This document shows positions 53,301-60,558 of a stretch of 64,000 bases of DNA, piece after piece. Where the stretch lies: positions 319,602 to 383,601 of the forward strand of contig SIJG01000024.1 of assembly GCA_023374025.1 (NCBI GenBank). Reading direction: 5' to 3'. Both the position numbers and the translations under genes were made by a program. Position 1 is the stretch's first letter. Each line of letters begins with the position of its first letter. The DNA comes from Heterodera schachtii. Its lineage: Eukaryota; Nematoda; Chromadorea; Rhabditida; Heteroderidae. The notes under the pieces were generated by a model. That model saw only the letters and a program-made list of their open reading frames with translations. It ran no database searches and was not told the DNA's origin.

Positions 53301-54078
53301 GCAAAAGGCCGAGGGGCATTTTGGTAAGGCGTTGAAAATCATCTGGAACAACACTTTATCCTAATTAGTCCCTAATTGAGGGTCCCCGAATTGAGTCTAT
53401 GAAAATTTCAGGGAATTAATTCTTCACCTAATTAGTCACACTTTGGTTAAGTAAATAAAGATAACGAGAATCTTGAAGACAATTCGCGGTCTCAAATCTC
53501 GTAATTTTGGTCACGATTATCATAATAAATAAGAGTCTGCGACACTTAATCAGAATTTCTGTCCCTAATTAGCATCTAATTATTGGTCACCGAAAAACCC
53601 GGCATTTCTCTCTCTTTGCCTTCATTAGCCCTTAATTATGACCCAAATTCTGCTGACTGAATTCTCGTTCAGATCACTTCACTTCAACCGGGCAGTTCGG
53701 CAGCAGAAAAGTTGGCAATCGGTGATCGAATTATGGCAGTGAACGGACACGAAGTCAGCACGCAGGTGAACATCGAATTTAACATTAATACGAAACGAAA
53801 TTAGCACTTTTATTGAGGAATGTAAAAAATTAAAAGTGTTATTTTTATTATGCAAAATATATAATTTTAATAATTTTAAATTAAAATTTTTTACCCGAAC
53901 AAATCAAATAAAATTTTATTTTAATTTTTATATAAATATTTTAATTTATTTTATTTAAGCTTTCAATTTCCGTCCTTTTCAGCATTCCGCCGTCACTTAC
54001 ATTCGTTCCAGTGGCAATTCAGTCGCTTTGCAAGTGTCCAGGCCGATCAAACCGATTGTCAGTGGCACCAGCAGCTAA
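13690..54078 (+). CDS. mpz-1: Giant multi-PDZ scaffold protein, MUPP1/PATJ/MPZ-1 family
   Basis: About 60 exons spread over 40 kb chain with matching splice phases to one product of about 2,440 residues. Ten clear PDZ domains and one degenerate N-terminal PDZ are separated by Ser/Gln-rich linkers. The order and signatures follow vertebrate MUPP1/PATJ and C. elegans MPZ-1, for example a PDZ preceded by a [12 protein letters not shown] segment like the one before MUPP1 PDZ4, and [20 protein letters not shown] like PDZ5. The family scaffolds receptors and polarity or junction proteins at membranes; C. elegans MPZ-1 is reported to bind the serotonin receptor SER-1. Two in-frame UGA codons each coincide with one extra T (29091, 49817), six introns have GC donors, and one acceptor is GG. 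Exon coordinates are in the block entries below. No transmembrane segment is seen. Confidence 0.85.
15525..15820. repeat. Tandem repeat, about 90-bp unit, three to four copies
   Basis: The block CCCAAATT...TTGTTAATT...GGGAAGGAAAAGC recurs at about 15528, 15619, 15712 and 15796, with units differing by substitutions and short indels. It lies in intron 6 of the PDZ gene, just after a run of 16 C (15505-15520), and a run of 13 G follows it (15871-15883). Confidence 0.75.
17480..17905. repeat. Tandem repeat rich in ATGCCA
   Basis: A compound unit alternates AAAATGCCAAAA(T/C)GG with ATGCCATCGGATGGATTAAG. The larger period is about 160-200 bp, made of smaller units of 45-55 bp. I count about 14 copies of ATGCCA in roughly 420 bp. 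It lies in intron 9 of the PDZ gene and upstream of the nested gene. Confidence 0.8.
18684..21298 (+). CDS. Nested unidentified protein, Gln/His/Arg-rich
   Basis: Three collinear frames follow each other: 18684-19397 from ATG ([18 protein letters not shown]), 19399-19751, and 20047-21298 ending TAG. Frame 1 stops at TGA 19398-19400; skipping its T continues directly in frame 2. Frame 2 joins frame 3 through a possible GC-AG intron (19752-20046) with correct phase. The product would be about 770 residues: an Asn/His-rich N-terminus, Arg-rich and Gln-rich middle, an acidic His/Asp-rich region ([14 protein letters not shown]), and a basic C-terminal helix ([15 protein letters not shown]) that may be a coiled coil or nuclear localisation segment. 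An in-frame TGA (18666) precedes the ATG. I do not recognise a family. It lies wholly inside one intron of the PDZ gene on the same strand. It could instead be alternative exons or a decaying gene. Confidence 0.4.
19752..20046 (+). other. Possible GC-AG intron flanked by 7-bp direct repeats
   Basis: CAGGCAT occurs at 19749-19755 and again at 20044-20050. Removing one copy plus the intervening DNA joins two open frames seamlessly (AGC AGG CAT). The interior contains several CTCGAGAC-type motifs, also seen at 23630-23880, 24440-24640 and 56620-56720. Part just before the right repeat still looks coding (CAA-rich), so the true boundary is uncertain. Confidence 0.35.
21612..21690 (+). other. tRNA-like pol III box pair (possible SINE or tRNA pseudogene)
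   Basis: TGGTTCAGTTGGTAGA fits the tRNA A box and AGTTCAAATCC, about 45 bp downstream, fits the B box. The acceptor and T stems do not pair well, so a functional tRNA is unlikely. Confidence 0.25.
21863..22692 (+). CDS. mpz-1: PDZ gene exons 10-12: PDZ domain (MUPP1 PDZ2-like)
   Basis: Exons: 21863-21997, 22436-22503, 22595-22692. The domain reads [20 protein letters not shown], then [15 protein letters not shown], then [14 protein letters not shown] and [19 protein letters not shown]. The carboxylate-binding loop is GLGF and the ADxDxRLxPGD core is complete. The donor after exon 10 is GTCAAA, a weak site, but phase and domain continuity fix it. The segment [10 protein letters not shown] matches the lead-in of MUPP1 PDZ2. 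Confidence 0.85.
22693..24007 (+). other. Intron 12 of the PDZ gene
   Basis: Mostly AT-rich, with a GC-richer part around 23250-23530. CTCGAGAC-type motifs occur at 23640-23880. No exon is recognised. Confidence 0.5.
24008..25652 (+). CDS. mpz-1: PDZ gene exons 13-16: low-complexity linker
   Basis: Exons: 24008-24090, 24169-24361, 24878-24984, 25575-25652, with matching phases. The chain encodes a short helix ([16 protein letters not shown]), an Asn/His/Gln-rich segment, then [20 protein letters not shown] followed by an Arg-rich run. It ends with [10 protein letters not shown] directly before the next PDZ. Such linkers vary between species. In exon 14 other frames are also open, so the reading frame there rests on phase continuity alone. 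Confidence 0.6.
24780..25520. repeat. Cluster of the palindrome TGATCA
   Basis: More than ten TGATCA or near matches occur in roughly 700 bp of introns 14 and 15, often doubled as in CTGATCACTGATCA. Looser clusters lie at 22240-22430, 39480-39720 and 50530-50760, all intronic. Confidence 0.6.
25752..27870 (+). CDS. mpz-1: PDZ gene exons 17-19: PDZ domain (MUPP1 PDZ3-like)
   Basis: Exons: 25752-25875, 27319-27443, 27760-27870. The domain reads [58 protein letters not shown] and [19 protein letters not shown]. The binding loop is GLGI. The tail [13 protein letters not shown] leads out of the domain. The last exon ends at CAG followed by GCAAAA, and no GT is available before the next exon, so intron 19 (27871-28125) is GC-AG. 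Confidence 0.85.
26347..26518. other. GC-rich block with two poly-C tracts in intron 17
   Basis: Runs of 14 C (26347-26360) and 15 C (26504-26518) bracket a GC-rich segment in an otherwise AT-rich intron. Frames are open on both strands, but none is convincing. Confidence 0.6.
26815..27035. repeat. Direct repeat, about 160-bp spacing
   Basis: ACTAAGGCACGAGAAAA(A)TCGAT, followed by a T run and GAAATTGTGCCAAAA, occurs at about 26815 and again at about 26975 in intron 17. Confidence 0.7.
28126..29487 (+). CDS. mpz-1: PDZ gene exons 20-24: PDZ domain (MUPP1 PDZ4-like), one extra T
   Basis: Exons: 28126-28257, 28358-28484, 29005-29103, 29224-29341, 29393-29487. After a Ser/Gln linker comes [20 protein letters not shown], which resembles the lead into MUPP1 PDZ4. 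Then [34 protein letters not shown] and [18 protein letters not shown] follow. In exon 22 the family sequence GDELLQ is broken: the DNA reads GGC GAC TGA ACT TTT ACA G, whereas GGC GAC GAA CTT TTA CAG is expected. Dropping the T at 29091 restores the frame and the phase to exon 23. Exon 24 ([20 protein letters not shown]) is a linker. Confidence 0.8.
29935..31122 (+). CDS. mpz-1: PDZ gene exons 25-28: PDZ domain (MUPP1/PATJ PDZ5-like)
   Basis: Exons: 29935-30201, 30621-30693, 30787-30875, 31063-31122. Exon 25 has an acidic and then Arg-rich linker, followed by [20 protein letters not shown]. The domain continues [37 protein letters not shown] and [20 protein letters not shown], with IAKPVPIEQ after it. 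The run GLGFSxxDYQDP is a hallmark of this PDZ in PATJ and MUPP1. Exon 25 ends DYQ with the donor CAG|GCAAAG, a GC-AG intron (30202-30620). Confidence 0.9.
31123..34326 (+). other. Intron 28 of the PDZ gene
   Basis: 3.2 kb, mostly AT-rich, with poly-C runs at 31701-31711, 32710-32719 and 33277-33287 and a pyrimidine-rich part (32530-32880). No exon joining in phase was recognised, though a short one could be hidden. Confidence 0.5.
34327..37400 (+). CDS. mpz-1: PDZ gene exons 29-32: Ser-rich linker
   Basis: Exons: 34327-34482, 36324-36395, 36626-36685, 37280-37400, all in matching phase. The sequence begins [20 protein letters not shown], has an Arg cluster ([10 protein letters not shown]), then Ser-rich segments such as [20 protein letters not shown]. 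No domain is recognised. It is probably a disordered linker open to phosphorylation. The 1.8-kb intron 29 contains a GC-rich pyrimidine block around 35090-35350 without recognised coding. Confidence 0.65.
37450..38757 (+). CDS. mpz-1: PDZ gene exons 33-36: PDZ domain (PDZ6-like)
   Basis: Exons: 37450-37499, 37909-38022, 38089-38195, 38575-38757. The domain reads [60 protein letters not shown] and [14 protein letters not shown]. The loop is PLGV, a variant of [17 protein letters not shown], a Gln run and [10 protein letters not shown] follow. The run NATxAQARAILRR is typical of this PDZ in the family. Exon 35 ends GCGG|GTGAGG and exon 36 begins after TTTGTAG. Confidence 0.85.
38838..40667 (+). 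CDS. mpz-1: PDZ gene exons 37-40: linker
   Basis: Exons: 38838-38935, 38997-39076, 39207-39461, 40515-40667, in phase. The sequence includes [18 protein letters not shown], a Glu/Gln run, [40 protein letters not shown], a Ser/Pro-rich part, and [20 protein letters not shown]. Two introns here use GC donors: after exon 38 (AAG|GCAAAT, 39077) and after exon 40 (GAG|GCAATA, 40668). The latter intron is only 44 bases. The 1-kb intron 39 carries a TGATCA cluster. Confidence 0.7.
40712..42119 (+). CDS. mpz-1: PDZ gene exons 41-44: PDZ domain (PDZ7-like) and acidic linker
   Basis: Exons: 40712-40784, 41131-41375, 41772-41897, 41963-42119. The domain reads [28 protein letters not shown], then a Thr/Ala/Gly-rich insert inside the domain, [40 protein letters not shown] and [20 protein letters not shown]. 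The loop is FGIS. The insert between strands 2 and 3 is about 40 residues longer than in most PDZ domains. Exon 44 ([20 protein letters not shown]) is acidic; its acceptor is placed at 41961-41962 to keep phase. Confidence 0.85.
42700..45940 (+). CDS. mpz-1: PDZ gene exons 45-48: PDZ domain (PDZ8-like) and linker
   Basis: Exons: 42700-42965, 43544-43663, 43966-44076, 45679-45940. The domain reads [30 protein letters not shown], a Pro/Ala insert, [40 protein letters not shown] and [16 protein letters not shown]. The lead-in KYxxLPG is typical of the family. Exon 46 must start at 43544, yet the two bases before it are GG, not AG. Exon 47 ([20 protein letters not shown]) ends at a GC donor (CAG|GCAATT, 44077). 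The end of exon 48 is chosen at GTGAGG because it gives the phase needed at 48943; GTACGG at 45788 also would. Confidence 0.75.
45941..48942 (+). other. Intron 48 of the PDZ gene
   Basis: 3 kb. It contains a GA-rich microsatellite (46480-46575) and two GC-richer parts (46780-46980, 47600-48110) with open but unconvincing frames. No exon with matching phase is recognised. Confidence 0.5.
46480..46575. repeat. GA-rich microsatellite
   Basis: Repeats of GAGAGAAAGAGAGACAAAA with small variations, in intron 48. Confidence 0.85.
48943..49878 (+). CDS. mpz-1: PDZ gene exons 49-51: PDZ domain, one extra T
   Basis: Exons: 48943-49085, 49595-49684, 49784-49878. The domain reads [60 protein letters not shown], then [20 protein letters not shown]. 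The loop is GLGL. The DNA after GCC CAC reads TGA ACA GGC C where GAA CAG GCC is expected, so the T at 49817 is extra. With it removed, the exon ends in phase 1 and joins exon 52. The donor is GC (GAG|GCAAGG, 49879), since the only downstream GT lies beyond an in-frame stop. Confidence 0.8.
50337..51262 (+). CDS. mpz-1: PDZ gene exons 52-54: PDZ domain
   Basis: Exons: 50337-50530, 51006-51071, 51122-51262. The domain reads [78 protein letters not shown]. The loop is GLGV. The motif [32 protein letters not shown] is strongly conserved in MUPP1, PATJ and MPZ-1. A Gln run closes exon 54. The intron after exon 52 contains a TGATCA cluster. Confidence 0.9.
51637..52681 (+). CDS. mpz-1: PDZ gene exons 55-57: linker before the last PDZ
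   Basis: Exons: 51637-51762, 51822-51938, 52413-52681. They encode a Gln/Asn/Ser stretch, [20 protein letters not shown] (a possible SH3-type proline ligand), [20 protein letters not shown] and a long Gly/Ser/Ala-rich run. Exon 57 ends with two bases of an Arg codon completed at 53218. A possible extra microexon near 51422 was left out because its only GT donor breaks the phase. Confidence 0.7.
53218..54078 (+). CDS. mpz-1: PDZ gene exons 58-60: last PDZ domain and C-terminus
   Basis: Exons: 53218-53323, 53673-53765, 53983-54078 (stop TAA). The domain reads [59 protein letters not shown] and [20 protein letters not shown]. The loop is WGMG, as in the C-terminal PDZ of the family. The protein ends soon after the domain, with the last residues SGTSS. 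Exons 59 and 60 are duplicated at 60856-60948 and 61149-61244. Confidence 0.85.
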
Positions 54079-54683
54079 TTGATTAATTAATTGAATAATT
54101 AGTCGATGCTTCAAAACATCTCTCATTCTCAGCATCCAATTTCACACATTTTGAATTTTCTGATCAAAACTTGAAATCAATTTTCTTTTTAAAAGTTCTA
54201 ATTCCGATCACTTCAACTGATCTGAAAGAACAGGGCAATTCTGGTATTAATGAGTTGCTTTTTTCATTTTTTAATTTTTTTGGTCTCTTTGGATCAGTTC
54301 TCATTGTCGATCTGATCAACATCAGTTTTTTAGGTAATTTAAATGTTTGTTTGTTTTTGAACATTTCTCGTGCATTTTTACTTAATCATTTCTCGAATAG
54401 TTTATAATCATCATCAATGTGTTTTATCAACAAATTCCCTGTGCTAAAAAATGTTTTTGCTAATTGAATTTTTAAGTGTCATTTAATTACCATCATAATT
54501 TGATCATTTGATTCCTCCATTTTCATCAATGCGAATTGTAATTTTGTTTTATATACTTTCATCATTTTTATTGAATACTTATTGTTTATTCGCTATTCAC
54601 AAATGATTTAATAATTTTTCATTTCGGGTAAATTTGGTGTTACAATTTGAATTTGCGTTTTTTCCCTAACATTTATCTAACTT
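53377..54683 (+). repeat. Segmental duplication, left copy (PDZ gene 3' end)
   Basis: This 1.3-kb stretch matches 60559-61847 in the same orientation. It covers part of intron 58, exons 59-60 and about 600 bp downstream. Exons and the distal 270 bp are nearly identical; introns carry more changes. Confidence 0.9.
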
Positions 54684-54799
54684 TAAGATATGTAATTTTT
54701 GAAAAATTAGAAGTATTTCAATGATTTCTCAATCCGGGATTCCCTGGAGCTATATGAATTCGATTCTTAGGAACGAATTAATATTTTAAAAAGGTGATG

Positions 54800-55055
54800 C
54801 GACATTTGCGGCGCTGACATTTGCGGCGCTGACACTTGCGGCGCAGACATTTGCGGCGCCCAGTCAAAGCGACATTTGCGGCGCAGACACATGCGGCGAG
54901 GACATTTGCGGCGCCGACATTTGCGGCGCGACACTTGCGGCGCCGACAGATGCGGCGCCCAGTCAAAAGGACTTTTGCGGCGCCGACACTTGCGGCGTCC
55001 AGTCAAAACGACATTTGCGGCGCAGAATTACATGACCCCAAAAATTATTTAAACA
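54800..55055 (+). repeat. Left inverted arm with 14-15-bp GC-rich units
   Basis: About 13 units of GACA(T/C)TTGCGGCGC run in tandem. Frames are open in several phases only because the unit lacks stop codons. Confidence 0.85.
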
Positions 55056-55737
55056 TTTTTTTTGATTAGAAAACATTTGTTTAAGCACTCTTCCAGTCCC
55101 TTTCTTCAAAGCCTTTCATCTCTAGGCGGTACTGCAATGTATGAATGTGATTAATTATATCATTATCGTTTTTGTTTTCCTTATTGTCAAAATTGATGAT
55201 TAATCAACGAATCGCTTTATCATTTCGCAGATATTTTTTAAGCGAGACCTTTCAGAAACTCGATCAAAAATGTTTTAAAATATTATATTTTTCGTCTCTC
55301 ATTATCGATTTTAACAATTTTGGATAGGAAATAAGCAATCAGTGCATTCGGGATCAAAAACCAGATTTTTAACATTTTTGAGGCACATTTTTTCAAAAAA
55401 CTTTTGGGAACTGGGCGGGGGGAGAAGGTCCGGTGGTTCCGACATGCGCCGCCGGGGGATAATTTTAAAAATTTCTAATGAATTTTGTTAGGAATTAGCC
55501 AAATTTTTCAGAAATTTCCCTCTTTTAGATGAAAAGAAGGCACTACCCAAAATCAGAACCATTCATAGAAATAAGAACATTTTCATTTTCTAAGATTTGG
55601 ACTTCCACCTTCCAAATCAGATATTTCTTAGAAATAAAGACATATAGAAACCCTGGGTTAGGATTCAAGAATTATTCTTAAATTAGTTATTGTTAATAAT
55701 AAAATATTAAAATAACAATCTGTTAACTTAAATAAAT

Positions 55738-55993
55738 TGTTTAAATAATTTTTGGGGTCATGTAATTCTGCGCCGCAAATGTCGTTTTGACTGGACGCCG
55801 CAAGTGTCCGCGCCGCAAAAGTCCTTTTGACTGGGCGCCGCATCTGTCGGCGCCGCAAGTGTCGCGCCGCAAATGTCGGCGCCGCAAATGTCCTCGCCGC
55901 ATGTGTCTGCGCCGCAAGTGTCGCTTTGACTGGGCGCCGCAAATGTCTGCGCCGCAAGTGTCAGCGCCGCAAATGTCAGCGCCGCAAATGTCG
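55738..55993 (-). repeat. Right inverted arm with 14-15-bp GC-rich units
   Basis: It is the reverse complement of 54800-55055, equal in length. Confidence 0.85.
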
Positions 55994-56287
55994 GCCAATC
56001 TTTAAAAAAATGAATTAAATATTTAGTCATTTATAAGAAATATTTTAACAAATTACGCTTAATTTTCAAAAAAATTCTAACAAATAAGCGGCGAATAGAC
56101 ACCGCCAATTTTCCTTTCCGACGCAGCAGACAGACAGCGAAAGGTAAGCGAGACAACGTATCAAATCGCCCTCTAGGGAGAAAAAGCGAGCAATTATTTC
56201 CAAAATCAAAGCATAGAAGAGAAAAGAAAGCTGAGAGAGAGTGTGTGGGTTTGGGAGACGAAGACAGCAGAGATAGGCAGAGAGCAC

Positions 56288-56579
56288 AGAACGCCAACGC
56301 CCCTCGGGGGAGAAAAATTTACTGACCCACCAAACAAATCCATAGGAAATGAATGTCCCTGGTAGTGGCTGGCGTCATTCATTATTCGCAATAATAACAA
56401 CAATTAACCCCAAAACCCTCCCTAATAAACCCCAAAATCTAATTATGGCACTCAAATGCCTTCCGCTCGAACTTTTGTTCGAAATTGCGCCCTTTGTCCC
56501 CGCCCAATACGCCGCTGCTCCGAATGTGCTCTCGTCATGCAAACTGCTTGAAACTCTTTTGCTTCCTCGTGCCATGAAA
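56288..56579 (+). repeat. Right copy of the F-box-like 5' duplication
   Basis: It matches 1-296, including the leader and first exon of the F-box-like gene. Confidence 0.8.
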
Positions 56580-56600
56580 TGGAAGAAGGATTGGAAAGCG
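56445..56600 (+). CDS. F-box-like protein, first exon only
   Basis: The ATG at 56445 opens 52 codons to a strong donor (GCG|GTGAGT, 56601). The sequence has LPLELLFEIAPFVPAQYAAA and LSSCKLLETLLLPRAMKWKK, compatible with an F-box, the Skp1-binding module of SCF ubiquitin ligases. Unlike the copy at 163, the frame is intact to the donor. Without splicing the frame runs on to 56753 through CTCGAGAC-type repeat DNA, which looks non-coding. No second exon is recognised before the microsatellite at 57585, so this may be a gene remnant. Confidence 0.4.
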
Positions 56601-56759
56601 GTGAGTGCTTTTGACTTACGACTTTTTCAAAAATTTCAAGTGTTGGTCTCAGCTCGTGAAAGTCTCGGGTTTGTTCGTCTCAACGTTTTCGGTCTTGGTT
56701 TTCGAGACTTACACCCCATAAATTTTCAACTGAAAAAAGTTATGGCATCTTAAAACTTG

Positions 56760-58278
56760 AATAGGTATCGGATTTTAAACTTTGCTTAAACTTTTGTTAA
56801 TTTTGGGCGAACTATTGAAACATGAAAAACGCATTTTCTAAATCGAATATTAACAGAATTTTTAGAAAAAAATATTATTTTTGTGCTTTTGGGACAATCT
56901 TTTAGAAAAAAACTAAGAATTTTGGAGTCCGACGGTGAAACTAACGAAAAAGTATAGCACATGGTTCTGATTCGTAATTGGATGCCAAGTACGTACTTGG
57001 ATTTCGGCTTTTTGCTTGCAAAATTTTAACTGTACTTATTCTAATTTAACCAAAAAATAGAAAATTTTCAGTGAAAATATGTTTAAAAGGTCAAGATTTC
57101 TAATTTTTCTAAAGCAAAAAAACCAGCTCTCAATTCTATTGATTTGCAAGTTGACAAACCTGGTATTTAGAGCGTTTTTAAAATGCATAAATTGGTTATT
57201 TTTTAGCGTAAATAATAATTATTTTGGTTAAAAACATTCCTCTGTGAAAATATAGATACTATTTGATGAAAATTAACTTTTAAATTTTTTTGTTCAAATT
57301 TTTATGTGTACTTGGATTTAACAAATTTCCCCCGTTATGTACTTGAAAATTGAATGGATTATTTTTTGAAGCGAAAGCCTTTTCAAACAAAAAAATAAAA
57401 TGGCTGCTGAAAAATAAGAAATTGTTTACTTCTTTTTGATTTCTTTTAAAAGTAAATAAAATTTTTTGCTTAATTTTTATTTTAAATAATTTGATTAACT
57501 TATTTTTAATGAAAATTAAAACGCTTGTATAAAATATTTTTATGGAATATGTAAGGAAAAGGAGTGAGAACGATACATAGAGAGAAAGCTAGAGAAGAGT
57601 GAGAGAGAGAGAAAGTGAAACGAGATGAGAGAGAAAGAAAGAATAAGAGAGAGAGAGAAGAGAGAGAAAATAATAGAGAGAGAGAAGAGGAGAGAGAGAG
57701 GGAGAAAATAACTCAATCGACTGAATCCATATATGAATTTAAATTATTTTTGGCGAAAAGTCTACAAATGAATTTGAATTTTCAAAAAAGCAAACTAAAA
57801 AGTTTACCTCCAAATGCTATTAATGGCCACTAATATGATTTATATAATAACTACGAAATGTTTTTTTGTTTCTCTTAATCCATTTTCTAAATCTTTTAAT
57901 TTCTTAACTTTGAGTCATTAATGACTGTGAACGAATATACGAAAGCAAACACAATAAATATCTAAGTCTATGGTGGAATCCTTGCCTTGCGTTCTCCTGA
58001 AATCAAAAAAATTTTCTGATTTCCAATAATTTGAGGGTGACAATCTTCAGTTTATTAGAACATAACTTTTTTTACTCTATCAAACTTTACATTTTTGATA
58101 TAAATGTAGCAATGCCTATAAAATTATTGCTAAACTAAAACACAGACTAAGATAACAGAAAAATTGTCCTTGAATATGAAAAAAAGTTAAGGCCTAAGAA
58201 ACATGGGATTGATATGATGGAAAGCTGCAATAAATGAGCCATGTTTATAGATATTTTATTTGTGACAACTTTTTTAAG
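56760..58278. other. AT-rich stretch with GA microsatellite
   Basis: No gene is recognised. A GA-rich microsatellite (57585-57715) yields a spurious open frame. Confidence 0.5.
57585..57715. repeat. GA-rich microsatellite
   Basis: Repeats of GAGAGAGAGAAG-type units, similar in composition to 46480-46575. Confidence 0.85.
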
Positions 58279-59455
58279 CAAATGGGCGCACCAACAGTTT
58301 TCAACTTTGTTTTTGACCCGATCACATTGGAGGAGGCGCTCACTCACGGTTGGTGGTTTGATGAGAAGACATAATTATAGTTTTTGATTAATTAGTCATT
58401 GAGCATTAATATGTCAGCATCAATTATCAAAAATGGGGTTCTGGGTTTTGTTCGTGGCTCTATGGTTCCTTTAGTTATATGATAAATTCAGCAAATGCCA
58501 CCATTATAATAAGAGCTGGGTCTATTGCAGATCACACAAGCATAAATAACGACACGACCATAAAAGAATTTGGCAAATTTAATGGTATTCACGTTCAGGT
58601 TTGATCAACCCATACACTGGAGTGTTCAATGACCGTGCGAATGTACAACAGCCGGTGCCGTTGGACCATGCGCTTCGGCGCGGTTTCATCAAATTGCCGA
58701 GCATGCCATCGGCAATCGCACTGACACTGACTGATTGCGTTATGTGGTTCCTCAACCAAAACACCGGCAAATTCAGCGACCGTTTTTCCGATGATCAGTT
58801 CTCATTGTTCGATGCGATCCACCAACCTCGTCCGCTGGTCAAGAGCAACGTGCGAGAAATCATTGACATGGCAAACAATCGACGACTTACTGTTGCGGAA
58901 GCGGTGCGTGAGAATGTCTTTTGCCAAGACACGGGAAGATTCATCAATTCGCAAGAACACGCTGAAATGTCGCTGCATGACGCATACCAACTCAATTTGA
59001 TACAAAAGCCGCAGACTTTGACCGAGGTCATTGATAGTGGCTCGCTGGACAACGAAAATCGTTTCATCGATGGTGTTCAACCTCGTACTCTGCTCGAGGC
59101 CATTTCTTCGGGAATGCTCGACCCGGATGTGGCGCACATCAAAGCGGGACCAGGCGATGAGCTGATTTCTATTGGAGAGGCTCTGAAGCGAGGCCGATTG
59201 ACGCCGCAAGGAAAAATTGTGTTGAGTCCGGGCGGTGAAGTTGGCATGCACGGAGGAGGGAAAATTAATTTGTTCATGGCGCACGAGCGGGACCTGTTGA
59301 CCAGTCGTTTTCGACACACCATCTTTGATGTTAAAGGTGTGAGAAATGCTGCGGATGGTTCAATTATGAGCTTCAAAGAAGCTCGTGATGCGGGAATCCT
59401 TCAGGTGTGCTGGTGGTTTACGGGACACTCAGTAATGCCATAGTCAATGGTTGAA

Positions 59456-59493
<38 letters not shown>

Positions 59494-60041
59494 AATGAAC
59501 AAGTTTAGTTTTTTGACTGTGTTAATTTTTGTGGGTGAAGGGGCAAAGGTCAACAGAGAGAGACGGATTGGACCCATGCAATCGATGCGTTTTTTGTTGA
59601 TATTATTTGTCCGTTTTCTTATGCAGCTTCAATTCGATGGGCTGGAAACCAGACTGAGCGAGGCAGCGGCTAGGGGAGAGATCAATCCGGGACTCGCCGA
59701 AATTCTCGTCGCTCCATGCGGCTTATCCAACAATGGTCTGCCATTGTCATTGGTCCGCGCGTTTCTCAAAGTGCGTTTTCGCTTGTTGTGCCTGTAATTA
59801 AATGTAAAGGTTTAAACATCAGTCCCGAAATTCGTTTCGAAAATTCTGTCAAATTTGGTGATGTTGCTTATTTACACTAAAGGGTCGCGTGGACGAGGTC
59901 AACGGAGAAGTCATTGATCCGGGCACCGGGCTTGGAAAGTCGATTCTCGAGGCGTACAATGTCGGCTCCGTTTTTTCCACGTTGCGTGCCGCCATGCGTT
60001 TTGCCGCACTGCTTGACGTTCATCCGTCGCTTTGTCAGTGA
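58279..60041 (+). pseudogene. Internal fragment of a plakin gene (plectin repeats, VAB-10A-like)
   Basis: Exons 58279-58348, 58599-59404, 59627-59770 and 59883-60041 join in phase. They encode about 390 residues of plectin-type repeats: DPITLEEALTHG, then LINPYTGVFNDRAN, PLDHALRRGFIKLP, YTGxF-like turns, EAVRENVFCQDTGRFINSQE, LTEVIDSGSLDNENRFIDGV and VDEVNGEVIDPGTGLGKSIL. Plectin repeats of plakins anchor intermediate filaments at hemidesmosome-like junctions; in C. elegans VAB-10A does this in the epidermis. Here there is no start codon, no plakin or spectrin domain, and the last exon ends at TGA 60039-60041 or at an unrecognised donor. Coding sequence is nonetheless clean, with no frameshift. 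It is most likely a recently copied internal piece, or part of a new chimeric gene. Confidence 0.65.
59461..59489. other. Poly-T tract
   Basis: An uninterrupted run of about 29 T in the intron between plakin exons. Confidence 0.9.
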
Positions 60042-60558
60042 AAGGGCGAGAATCGGATGAGTCATCCATACCAGCCCACTTTAATTGATTCTCAATTTGA
60101 CTTCCATGAACTGTTTATTTTTAAATTGATTCTCAATTTGACTTAAATGATCTGTTTATGCTTTCCTGTGTTTGTTGATTTATTAGTCTTTTGCTTACCG
60201 GACGCATTGGTCCCCTCCCTGGAGGGCATCTTTTGGTTGTTTTTTTCCGGAAATCGGCATTTTTAGCTTTAAAACAATTTTTTTTAGAGGTTGGCATTTC
60301 GATCACCAAAACAGAACAATTTGATGGATGGGCTTATTTCAAAAAACATTGCCTTCATTACTTTTGAAATCTTTGTTATCTGAAAGCCCGCCCTTTCGTT
60401 CAAAATCGGGCATTTTCCAAGTTTTTTGCTTGTCCTATGCCAAGGGCAATCGTCAAATTTTCTTTTGTACAACCACCGTCCCTGACCCGATGGTACTGAA
60501 TTGTTCCGCGCCCATTCCGTCCCCCAAAATTTGTCCTCCGTCCGTCCGATGCCCTTCC

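Larger units (their letters stand above)
54793..56000. mobile_element. Foldback-type element with long inverted arms
   Basis: The 256-bp arm 54800-55055 is matched by the reverse complement of 55738-55993 with only a few differences. Each arm is built mainly of a 14-15-bp unit (GACATTTGCGGCGC plus 0-1 base), with spacer blocks CCAGTCAAA(A). The 680-bp centre is AT-rich and has no intact gene. TTTAAAAA occurs at both outer edges (54785-54792 and 56001-56008) and could be a target-site duplication, though it is low complexity. Long inverted repeats built of short tandem units are typical of foldback elements (Drosophila FB; Tc4 of C. elegans has long inverted repeats). It sits just past the left copy of the segmental duplication. 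Confidence 0.75.

Noticed and set aside
54767..56030. Several open frames with Arg/Cys/Ala repeats
   Set aside because: They are the stop-free 14-15-bp units of the foldback arms read in different frames.
57615..57833. 72-codon frame rich in Glu and Arg
   Set aside because: It is a GA microsatellite translated.
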